Source of the DNA: Zhengitettix transpicula
Lineage: Eukaryota; Arthropoda; Insecta; Orthoptera; Tetrigidae
Direction of reading: 5' to 3'
DNA length: 64,000 bases
Assembly: GCA_037074705.1 (NCBI GenBank)
Contig: CM073590.1
Location: 213,510,746-213,574,745 of the forward strand
Positions within the stretch are counted from its first letter, which is position 1, and each line of letters starts with the position of its first letter. The notes under the pieces are model-generated. The model was not told the DNA's origin, did not search any database, and was given only the letters and a program-made list of their open reading frames with translations. The position numbers and the translations under genes are program-made. Of the stretch, positions 1 through 10,340 are shown piece after piece.

Positions 1-110
1 GGAAAAGGCATACCCAAAGGTAGCCCCTTCGTATCTCTCCTAAAAGGTTCTGCCTGCGAGAGAAAATCCCTCGCAGGTTACCTGCAAGATAATCCTCTCG
101 CAGGCTTTAT
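1..110 (-). repeat. Oligo-A retroposon family, copy 1 (5' end, cut by window edge)
   Basis: This stretch matches the distal part of the copy at 49283-49833, from the GGAAAAGGCA motif through two blocks with CTCGCAGG/CCTGCGAG inverted motifs. In full copies this is the 5' end of the element, so the copy lies on the minus strand and its 3' part is outside the window. It carries one more CTCGCAGG block than the 49.8-kb copy. No protein is recognised in it. Confidence 0.75.
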
Positions 111-486
111 ATTGATATTCAAATCCAGAATATTCCAAGTGTTTGAAATAGATTTAGTTACTTGTTCAAACTATTGTTTTCTTTACAGGATTCTTTTATT
201 GTGTTATTTTACATTATTTAATAACGAATATTTCGTATGTGTGAGGAAATATTTTTTAATCGACAATAGGAAAGTTATTCCATTCTCTTGTTAATGGCCA
301 AACGAAGGATCATTTTCCAAAGTCTCTTTACCGTTGTCTTTCCTTAGTAAATCCAATTCTCCCTGGTGTAGTATGCTGATTCGCTGAATTTAAACCTATA
401 AGTTTTGTAGATACGAAATATAACTTCCGTGTAGTGATCTTTTCTTTTAAATTGGAATCGCCGACTCCATTCTTATCTGGCCCAGC
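111..486. other. A+T-rich DNA, nothing recognised
   Basis: No repeat, coding signal or RNA structure is visible. The 60-codon open frame starting at 112 is leucine/phenylalanine-rich and looks like chance reading of A+T-rich DNA. Confidence 0.5.
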
Positions 487-663
487 AAACCAAATTGTCG
501 TTGACGGAACAGCTCAAGGCCTGGTTGCCCAATGGTAGATCGATCATTTGTCCTATGGACCGCTACTTCCAGGAAGCTGCTGCTGGTATGGTAGCTCAAG
601 GTGCTTCAGCTCACGCTCAGAATTCACCTCGCCTCGTTCTGAGGGACGCAACGCCGCTGTGAC
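487..663 (+). other. Possible exon-like or pseudogenic fragment
   Basis: One frame stays open from before 487 to a stop at 661-663 and reads like ordinary protein: LSLTEQLKAWLPNG, then PMDRYFQEAAAGMVAQGAS, then a Pro/Arg-containing tail ending RDATPL. A second frame, 548-784 with an ATG, is also open here but is Ser/Arg-rich and less convincing. Base composition is more balanced than in the surroundings. I recognise no domain, and no good splice sites were identified. It could be a broken exon, a transposon remnant or chance. Confidence 0.2.
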
Positions 664-784
664 CATAGATATTACTAGGCAACGTCACAGATCAAAAGTC
701 ATTAAGAAAAATAACAAACTGTCGCTGAGTAGTCTTCCGGCTCGATATTATGTGCTTGAGAAGCTCAGGAAAATGTTAGACTAG

Positions 785-1796
785 CAATGAACATCATCAG
801 TCAGGTACACGAAGTCCCTTATTATGGTATCTTACAAAGATTTTCATTGGTTTTGTTGGATAAGCAATGTAGTATATCATAAACCTCAACTTACGAACCA
901 CATCTTTGACACGCAAGAAATATTTGTTTCGCTGATATCACATGAACTCGTCAGTCAACAGACCTTATCTTTGCTTGACGTAGATGAAAAGAGAACACTG
1001 AAGAATCGAAAGTGTAAAATTTTGTTTGAACTGAGTGTATGTTTTACAAAAATTTTAATCTGTTTTCAGTTATTACAGTTAGCTCAAAAATTTTTCTTAA
1101 ATTTAATTTTTTTATTACTGCGGATATCAATTGTTATATAAATCATAGTTTTAATTAGAACTTCTCAAAATGTATTAATTGTAAATTTGGTTAACAAATG
1201 CAGCGCCATAAATTTCTATAACTCCTGTATATAATTGCATGATAATTAATATTTTGTACCCAATTTTCTATTGAAATAGAATATTTGGAGTCCCTAAAAT
1301 AATGTAAAATATTTAAAATTATCGAACGTTTTATGTTCATTTCATCCATAAAGGTTCAATACGTTATTCTTCACGTATTTTATTAGCGTTTAAATACGGA
1401 CTTAAAGAATATTTTGTGTGTCTCTCAAACATCAAATAAATTGACTCGTCATAAGTCAGAAAAAAATGAATAATTGGCTGAGTAATTGATTAAAATATAA
1501 ATTCACAACGTTTTGTCTTTCATTTATGAATTTATTATGTGTAAACTTGAGTGTTATAAATAGTTTTGGCAAAAAAGGCAATGATTACGAAATTCGACTA
1601 AAATTTTTTTGTATAATATAAAAATTTGCGCTATTTGTGGAACTCGACTTTTATATAAATTATGTATAATAATTATTCAAGTCATAGGATACCCAAATGT
1701 ACATATGGAAAAGGAACAAACATTGTGAAATTATATACTTATTAATTGATTTGTAAATTCATAAATTTTATGACTTCATGTCCGGTTTATTTATTT
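785..1796. other. A+T-rich DNA, nothing recognised
   Basis: Low-complexity A+T-rich sequence. The 105-codon frame at 824-1141 becomes almost entirely Leu/Ile/Phe at its end and has no recognisable domain. Confidence 0.5.
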
Positions 1797-2876
1797 ACTA
1801 GCTGGGTGCCCGGCGTTGCCCGATATGTCATTTATCCATAACTCCCGATTTTTTCGGTATTTTTATGTAACCCCCCACCCATACCCGTGATACCCTCCCA
1901 CATCGAAAGGGGATGAAATTATACACAAATAAAGTCGTATAAATATTATCAATCTAATTAATTATAACTATAATTATTAAAAGCAAATATTCAATTGCAT
2001 GTTTTAAAATTTCCACCCCCGACTGTACCCATTCTTGGGGGTTAAATGGCTAGTTGAATGTCATAATTACACTCAGAGTCACCTATAACCATGGATTTGA
2101 CTCCATTGTCGGTTATTTCCTTGTAGCGCCCGTCCACTCGCACCCCTAAGGTTGCTACTTTCCCATTCCGTAATGGGTTGATTTTTACACAGATAACACT
2201 GTCGGTCTCTTTGAGCCCTAATAATATTTAGTTTTGACTCCAATATCGGTATTTTTGGCATGTTTGAATATTTCAACTCCCGTCCACTCATCCCTAAACG
2301 TGCTTCCCTCTCATGCCGAAAGGGGTTGAAATTTTACAAAAAAAACATAGGTAGAAATACTATCAACGTAATTGACCCTAATAATTATTTTTTCCAAGGA
2401 AATATCGACCATTTAACATGTTTGAAAAATTCCATCCCCCCCCCGGGGGTTAAATGGCTAATTGAATGTCACAAATAAACTCACCGACATCCGTTATCCT
2501 GGATTTGACTCCAATCAATCACTGTTGTATTCGCGTTATTTCTTGTACCGCCCGTCCACCCCCACCCCTATCGGTGCTACTTTCCCATGCTGTAAAGGGT
2601 TGAAATTATACTCATATAACATCGGTAGAAACACTATCAATCTCATTGACCCCTAAAAATATTTATCTGACTGAAATATCGATTGTTTTAACATGTTTAA
2701 ATATTTTCACCCCCGTCCACCCCCGCTTCTGGGGGTGGTAGACGCGTCTCACCCCGACAGTGTTTGTTTCCTTGTCGTAAAGAACACGTGTACGAAATTT
2801 GGTGAATTTTGCTCCACCGGTGTAGATTTGTATAAGGAACATACATACATACATACATACATATATACAAACAAAC
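1797..2876 (+). repeat. Internally tandem interspersed repeat with (CATA)n tail
   Basis: The segment opens with ACTAGCTGGGTGCCCGGCGT and closes with a (CATA)n microsatellite at about 2840-2866. Inside, a unit of roughly 410 bp recurs about 2.4 times. Landmarks are GGGGGTTAAATGGCTA (near 2036 and 2448), a CCCGTCCAC motif (2128, 2279, 2549, 2711), a GGGTTGAAATT motif, and GGATTTGACTCCAAT before each new unit. A start motif plus a tetranucleotide tail is typical of non-LTR (RTE/CR1-like) retrotransposon 3' ends or their non-autonomous relatives; the class is inference. Several short open frames here are shadows of the repeat. A reverse-oriented relative is at 30135-31132. Confidence 0.7.
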
Positions 2877-3189
2877 ACTCTGCTTTTTTTATTAGATTGT
2901 AAAATTTAAATGTTATATAATTATAATTATTAAACATTTAATAACATTTACCGAGTCAGATAGGAAATAATTACGAATAAATTTCGCGATTAGACTATTC
3001 AGGAATGAAGGCCGAAAAATTCGGTTCATTTTCGCAACAGAACTTTGAAACGCATTTCTCTGAGTGATCAGACTGAATGTCAACGTAAGTTTCTCTTCAG
3101 GTGCGAACAACATATTTCGTACAGGTTGGTCCCGAAACTTGCACAATCACGTGAAATATTTTCCTCGTTGTCATATTTTTATTGAATGA
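2877..3189. other. Intervening DNA, nothing recognised
   Basis: A+T-rich, with no repeat or coding signal beyond short chance frames. Confidence 0.45.
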
Positions 3190-3462
3190 GCGTAGGTTGC
3201 CCCACTTGGGCGATGGATGTCTTGGGTCAGCGGACACAAAGCCGAGGCCGCCATAGTGCGCAACACTCGTGGCAGATTTACGAGGGCTGTGCTCCTACAC
3301 ACGCTCCGTGACGGTTATGAACGCGTAGAAAGCTCGAATTACCTTCACGGCCGCATCGGTGCGAGATGGCACAATCTGGACCACGTTCTTGGACCAGACC
3401 GTCGCTTCTTGGAACTTCCACCAAGCTTTCAGAGGATATCACGTGAACTCAGCTTCTGAGAC
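3190..3462 (+). other. GC-richer patch with an 80-codon open frame, unidentified
   Basis: A GC-richer, CpG-containing island in A+T-rich DNA. The + frame 3217-3459 starts MSWVSGHKAEAAIVRNTRG and is Arg/His-rich. I recognise no family. A decayed exon, transposon coding scrap or regulatory patch are all possible. Confidence 0.2.
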
Positions 3463-5640
3463 GATATGATGAAGACGTTTTCATGTTATAATTCTGGAAC
3501 TCGTTCTGTCATTAAGTGACAGTGTGATTAAGCATAAGATATTGATTCTTATGTGGAGTGAAATGGCTGCAATATTTACTTGTTATGTCCTCAACACGAC
3601 TATTAGAATGATAAAAGATTAAGTTAGAATTTCTTAACTTTGTTCAGATTCAGTTTTTTTCCTTCTATTATACGTTAATTATATTATTATTTTGACTTAA
3701 TTGGAAAATCCTGAATTCTGAGATACTTAAAAATTAAAGAAAACTAAAGGAATAAAAACATTTACCCCTACGATCTCAGATTAATTTGAGTAATTTATTA
3801 CAGACCTCTAGTTTAAAATTTATTGGTGGATATTGAATGGATAGTGAAAGCGATTGGTTTCATTTTTACTACCTCTCTGTGATGTGTTACAAAAATTATA
3901 CTCGTTTTTTATGATAAAATTAAAATTGAAGTCCATGTGGTTATTAACAAACAATAGTTTCTGGAAATAAAGACTTAATGTAATTACAATAATATTAATA
4001 AAATCCAAAATTTAAGTTAACAATGATGTAAGGATGTAAGAAGACGAACAGCTTGGAGACAAATGCAGTTAACAGAATAGGCCTAAAAAATAAACATACA
4101 TTTTTTTAGATCCTGGCGACATGATTTCTGTGCTCTTCGGCGACGGAAGTTAGGTGAAAAATTTTCTTCTTGATATTCTGAATTGTTACATGCCTTGAAT
4201 ACTGACCTATATATCTATATTATAACTGAACTTAATGACCTTCTTTTCCTCTTACATCAGCACAGAAATAAACTCTCTTGAATTAATGATTCCGCTTTCT
4301 GTACTTATTTCCCCTTCTCAAATTACTTCCTCCTACAAAACTCACGCTCTGGCTTGTTACTTTCAGCTACAAAGCTAGTATTGAACAGACAACGATTGTA
4401 ATCTTAGTATTCATATTATTTATTGTCATCCATTATTAAAACATGTGGTTATTTTGTTGGGACAGTTTTCAAAGAAATCTTTTCCGTCTTGCTCGCTTAA
4501 GCGGATTAGCTAGCAGTCCTATTCCTCCTCTGACAACTTCCTGCTTTCGATGAACCTTGTCCTCGCTTAATATCACGCGTAATACAAATGTTTCATGAAT
4601 TATTTTTCATCCACATTATAAAGACAATGAATAAATTCCCCTATTCGCTCGAAGTATTCCTCGCTTCCCAATTTGTATTTCGACTAAAATATGAGATTAC
4701 ATATAATTCGTTTTCATAACCTGTTCATATATTCTCCTTCAGCCTTAATAGCACAAAACGGACAGGTACGTGGGGCACATAAAATATGATCAGTCAGAAC
4801 TTTCAACATTCAGGAATATTTCAAATTATATTCAAGGAATTGCTTGGAGATAAAAAAATTAATAAGATAAAGTGGTTTGTTAAGAAAAATATTATTATGC
4901 ATACAAAATAAATTTGATATGTTGACAATAATTTGACGATAGTGCAAAACATATTCAAAGTTATTGGTTAAGACTGAACGTTCAAATTAATTTCCCTCTC
5001 AAATGACACTCAATTAAAATAACATAAATGCACGAATGGGTCTGGGACTAATTTGTTAAAAAATCTTTTTTCTACTACCTCATACTTTTATTTTCACAGC
5101 AGAGCAAGTTTCCTATTAATTAAGTAATTGTAAATACCTCATTATTTCATAATATAGATTTAAAATTATTTTCGTTTACTTTACATAAATGTAAAATTTT
5201 GCAAAAATTTTCAAGAAGCTCATCCAAATGATATCATTTGAGCCAGCAATTAAAAATATTTTCGAGTATTTCGAGAGACTATACTATACGTTCTATTTAT
5301 TTCCTTAACTGAATCAAATACAGAGAATAAATATTTGATTCACTTTGATTTATATTTTCAAATCTTATATTTATGTGGGAAATTTTTATGCTTCTTGCGA
5401 ATCCTGATTAAACTATGAAATAAATTTAATGTTGCGTGTCTAAAATTGTCACATTTATTTTTCTACTGAATTATTACTTTATAAGTAGTGTAATATTAAT
5501 TAAGTTTGTTTCGTCTTAATAAATTATGAGAAATTACAAAATTAAAGTTTAATCAATATAATGATATTAATTTTCGGACGTTTATTCTGATTTTGAATAT
5601 AAATTGTATCTAATTATATTATTTTTCTGCATCAACCTAC
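3463..5640. other. A+T-rich DNA, nothing recognised
   Basis: About 2.2 kb without open frames above 62 codons, repeats, hairpins or splice-bounded exons that I can support. Confidence 0.5.
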
Positions 5641-5765
5641 GGGCTGGTCCGACGTTCAGTCCTACTGTCCTGAGGAAGGGGGCTGAAGCCCACGAAAATT
5701 TCACTAACCAGCCTGGCAACGCCAACTGCCCAATTAAGGAAAGTCTGCCACTCTCCGTCTTTCCA
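5641..5765 (+). repeat. GC-richer scrap with hammerhead-like core spacing
   Basis: CTGAGGA at 5670-5676 is followed 17 nt later by GAAA at 5694-5697. The spacer contains the self-complementary GGGC-TGAA-GCCC hairpin. This matches the order of the hammerhead ribozyme core (CUGANGA, stem II, GAAA), but no short stem III with a UH cleavage site and no stem I are visible. The surrounding 120 bp is GC-richer than its neighbours and is probably a retroelement fragment. Confidence 0.3.
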
Positions 5766-8700
5766 GTCCAAATGAGTTAATTAATTTGACAAAATATAAA
5801 CATAAACTATGGACGCTCTAATCGTAAATTTTTACAATCAGTGAATTGTTTTTAATTACAGAATATCAGCAGTTCTTAAGTTAATATTTTAATAATAAAT
5901 AGTTATTGAATTACACTGAAATGAATATGACATGTTGAAATGTTCTACATAATTGTAGTTTATTTTTATGAATAACTATATGATGCTGTTATATTTTTTA
6001 TTTAATAGTACGATAAGATCCGAACCTCAAGATATACTACTCGTACCTACAGATTGAAAACCGATTGCTAGGAATATTTTTACACTCACGTTAAAGCTGA
6101 ATGCAACACATTCGCCTATAAGTCATATATTATAAAATTTAGTAAAGAAGTTAAAATTGCTTCCAGTATTGTTTTCTTGATTTTTTATTGTATATGTTGG
6201 TTGAGATAGTGTGTGGGAACGCATGCATCACCGTAGTAACATTCCGATGAAGTCCCGCCGTGACTAAACGTTTTTCATAGAGTAAAATTATTCACGGCTT
6301 AGGAGTTTCTCGTGTGTTCGTCTATTCTTTAGATATGAGTCTGAGATAAAGGAAAACATGCAAGGTCATATTCGTAAGGTCGTATTCCCAGCGGTGAGTG
6401 GCAATGTGAGAACCTGAATCAGGCTAACATTAGATATCTTTGTCGAGGTCTCTACAAATATTTGCGAAACTCACAACATTTACAAAAGCTGAAACTGCTG
6501 ATATAAAAGTAAAAATAATTTTTTTAATAGCTAGCAACCACATTTTACAATAACGTTTCGTAAAGCCTTGATAGATTATAAATAAATTTTAATTATTAAC
6601 GGCTGAATGTTATTTACTTTATAGATCACTCTTTTATTTATATTCATCAGTAAGACTTTATTTCATTTAAATTATTTCAGCTTGAAATTCCATTGCATAT
6701 TATAGAATAAGAAAACATTTTGACATCTTTTACCTAATATAATTCTTTTACGACTGTTGTTGCTTAAACGGTTTTACTGATAATTAATAATTTTGTAAAT
6801 TAAAAATATAAAATGTAAACATGTTGATTAGTCTTATTTATCAGACGATAGTTTTATTTTATTATTCAATTCCTTACAAAAGACACTATCACTTGAAATC
6901 AAATAATTTGAAACTACAATATCATTATTTCTTCTTAGCGATTTCGGGAAGTAGGGTTTCACGACATGTAGTGCTTTCACGATAACCTCCTTAGGTTCCT
7001 TCTGATTTTAATTGATTTTAAATTTATATGTGCTCTTAAATTTAAAAGAAGTAAAATTTTTTATTTTATATTTATAAACAATCATTTTTAGAATGTCATT
7101 AATTCGTTGTGAATATCTGGTTCCTCAATAAACTACTCCGGTTTATTCATCTTATAACAAGAAATATGAATTTTTCAAGAAATTATATATATTTTTGAGT
7201 TTCATCCGTATAGAATTTATATACTGAATAATTATATTAATTGATTTATATACTTTTTATCGATTTTGTTGAAAATTCATGTGAAAATAATTAATATCAA
7301 TCTTAATTAAAACTAATTATGGAACAATGCCTTAAATTTATGAAACATTTTATTTCATAAACTTGAATACAATATTTTACAATTAACAATATATTTTGAG
7401 TTGGACAGATATTTGTAATCATTTAGAACACTAAACTCCACTCATACATTTATCATTAAGCAATCATATGATTATGTAAGTTTTTAAAAAAATAAAACCA
7501 TATACTGATGGAGCTTTGTCATAATCATATGTAATCACACAGTAAACATTTAAGAATAGAATAGGAAATTTGAATAAAATCATCAAAACTAAACACATAG
7601 ATTACAAGTATTTACCTCTCATACATCGGTTAAATCTGTCACATAGTTTCAGTGTAACAAAAAAACATTATACTCATCAGTATAGAATTATTTACGATAC
7701 TGTCTCTAACGCGTTTCCAAACATAATTCACGACATCGCGCTCAGAAAAAACTAACAATAATTCTTTCATTTATTAAAAAACAATGTAATCAACTATACA
7801 AATTATCAAATTCAAGTATTTGATTATTTCACTAATAATAACAAATATTATTTCGTTAACATATTTGATATATACAGATAAAACAACAATTTAAACAGTA
7901 TAATGCATTTAATTTTTTGAAAAATTGGCATATATCATGTTAATGTTTTACAATAAACTGATAAATGAAGTTTTGTCTTTGAATTAATTATATTTTTGTG
8001 TACTGTCAGGTGCTAAACATCTTTGAGATACACTGCGCAACAATAATTTCAGTAAGTTTTAATAAACAAAAAGTCTTATCGTAGAAACAATTATAAAATG
8101 CACAATACTCAGATATTGTTTAGTTGGAAAAAAAAAACCGGGTTGGCGGGCTTGTAGCGAACAACATTTAGGCCTCGATCGAGAAAACATTACTTACGAG
8201 AATGGACTGAATTACAACTAAGAGTATTAAAAGGAGTCGGAAATCTAAACTCTTGCTGAACTCAACTGAATATTACACAATATACATACAATTAATATTA
8301 TGAGATATTAATTGCATAACTGTAAAATAAGATGTAAATAAGTAAATCTTTGTGCATTATAATTATTGATATGAAATAATATTTTGATCTGATCTATAAT
8401 CACATCACAAAACTCACAACGTCATTTGAAAAATCACAAATACGGTAAAATATTATCTGGCGGCTTGACAACAAGAAATCTGATATTACGTCGCAACTCG
8501 AGGTTGTACAGTCTAGGAAAGAAGCACAGATGTGATATTAAATGGCAGGAAAAATTAAATGGTGTGTATGGAAAATTATACCTATTAGGAGAACGAACAA
8601 TAAATTATTATAGTGAATTGGACGCTCATTCCAGTACAATAATCTAAAACTGAATTTTGTTTAATACATGCGGAGGATGCTATTATCTAATATAATCTCT

Positions 8701-8820
8701 GAACGATAAATACAGATGCATGGCCTTTCTCAATACTAAGTTTCTTGTAAACGTTTGAATACAAACAGAAACAAGATTAATATAATTTACATTCGGTAAC
8801 GTATTGCTTATTTATTAGAT
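5766..8820. other. A+T-rich DNA, one short dispersed repeat
   Basis: No gene-like content. The only structure seen is the 36-bp segment at 6910-6945, repeated at 10735-10771. The frames at 7570-7755 and 8426-8647 show no recognisable domain. Confidence 0.45.
6910..6945 (+). repeat. Short dispersed direct repeat, copy 1
   Basis: The 36-bp segment beginning GAAACTACAATATCATTA recurs at 10735-10771 with one extra A and one G/A difference. Flanking DNA does not match by eye, so it is either a small repeat family or the surviving core of an older duplication. Confidence 0.6.
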
Positions 8821-9110
8821 TCAGTAACGAAAAGTAATTGGTCTTGAGCACCGAATTAATTCAGTTACAGTAGTACTTAAATAAAAAACCAAATAATTGA
8901 TTTGCATATTGACAGCAGTAGTGTCGACCCTCGGGATTACGATCTGAAGCCATGACCTCTGCGCAAGGGAACGGCCATGCGTGATAACTGTACTAGTTTC
9001 TAATTGGAACGCGGACTTCGTCAGGCAACTAACGCCCACCTGAGATGTACGTCGTGATAGTTGCCTCTGCACTGCCACTCACAGATCTGCACCATTTAAC
9101 TATTTAATTA
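8821..9110 (-). other. GC-richer patch, weakly SINE-like
   Basis: Read on the minus strand, this contains a stretch ending in AATCCCGAGGGTCGAC that faintly recalls the T-arm/B-box end of tRNA-derived SINEs, and an 85-codon frame. The B box does not match consensus well and no poly-A or target duplication is visible. The frame looks like read-through of a repeat, not a gene. Confidence 0.15.
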
Positions 9111-9956
9111 ACTTCAACTGTTGATAAATGGCGAACTCAGTAACTGTTGTAAAGTTTTTTTCCTTAGTGAAAGGGAATTCCGAGCCTGTTAATCGCTCAC
9201 ATCTATCCAAAGAACACGTGATGATTCATTATTTGCAATTTAAATGGTAACAAACTTCAACAAATGTGATGAAGTGGTTTTACTGTGTCGTACTGTTATG
9301 AAATATATTTTTTATTATTTTGTATGTGACGGTCAGAACGCGTTTCTATGAAATAACTATGGTTATTGTAGTCAGACACAGCTCGCTTGGCGGGATAACG
9401 CAGTATGCGGCCCGTCGTTCAACCGATAGCGCCGTCCACTGGAAAGTTTAATATTTAAATCATTACTTAACTAGATAATTGTTGCAAGTTTTGTTTATAT
9501 TCAACGTTGATTATAGAATACTGATATTATTGGAGCTCTTGGAATGGGGAAAGTGTTTCCTAAGCAAGATTTTTAGATTATATTTATTATTCATTCCATT
9601 AGTTCTCGGTCGAGGAAATAGTATTTGTCAATATAAGATTACAAGAAAATAATAAATTATTACAATTGCAAAGTTTAAAAAACAAACGTTTTTTAATGAT
9701 AGTAATATAACAGTAATTAAATAAATGATAAGTATATTTATCTTCAATTTTCATTCGGCTGAGTTTCCAGCAGCATATCTTTACTTGGATTCACGTAGAA
9801 CATGGAAAATACAATAAGTTGGCAGCTAAATTCTTCAATATTATAATCGTAAAATAATATCATAACTTGATTTAATACCAGAAAACTATTTTATTAAAGA
9901 TGATATAATCTGTCCTTCCTAGCTACGAATTCTTTCACAGAGTAGTATGCACCATT
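9111..9956. other. Mostly A+T-rich DNA with a CpG-containing patch
   Basis: A more G+C-rich stretch lies at about 9320-9450, with CGCTTGGCGGGATAACGC and several CpGs. No coding frame or repeat partner was found. Confidence 0.35.
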
Positions 9957-10340
9957 AATTTAAAAAGATTTACAACTTTTTATGAATAAATTTTGTGTGG
10001 TTAAAGTTTTTATTTCGTCCTGAAGACTATTGTAAAGATGTATCCCGGAATAACGAATGCTTGATTCAAAAAGGTTTAGGCGATGTTTTTCAATGCGAAA
10101 TTGAGAGCGATTTATAGTGTTGTATAAATTATTTGTTCCGTTTAGGGTATATAAATTGATGTTTCTCCAATCAAACTTTAAAATTTGTAGAATATACGTA
10201 TAAGGAAATGTTAAATTTCCAAGATTGCGAAATAAAGGCAAGAGAGATGATGATTGAAGTATACGATTTGTTTCAGAACGTGAACCAAAATACGACAAGT
10301 AACGCGTCATTATGTCTTTTTCACGCAATAAGTGAAACAA
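9957..10340 (-). pseudogene. Non-LTR retrotransposon C-terminal remnant
   Basis: The minus-strand frame of 127 codons reads like the region downstream of the reverse transcriptase in CR1/Jockey-like LINEs. An aliphatic stretch LTFPYTYILQILKF is followed by YTLNGTNNLYNT, a basic HRLNLFESSIRYSGIHLYN motif and a short tail ending FIKSCKSFLN then stop. The order of a tyrosine-rich strand, an N-Y-N-T motif, an HRL motif and GI-LYN-L is known from the 3' ends of many arthropod LINE ORF2 proteins. Only this tail is present: no catalytic reverse-transcriptase motifs are seen upstream (higher coordinates), so the copy is 5'-truncated. The start Met is simply the first ATG in the frame. LINE identity is likely; the clade is uncertain. 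Confidence 0.6.

Noticed and set aside
2079..2937. Seven overlapping 60-77 codon frames on both strands
   Set aside because: They follow the tandem units of the 1797-2876 repeat and recur with the unit, so they are translation of a non-coding repeat.
8890..9000. tRNA-derived SINE or tRNA gene on the minus strand
   Set aside because: Only the AATCCCGAGGGTCG part resembles a T-arm; the B box is mismatched, no cloverleaf forms, and there is no A tail or TSD.
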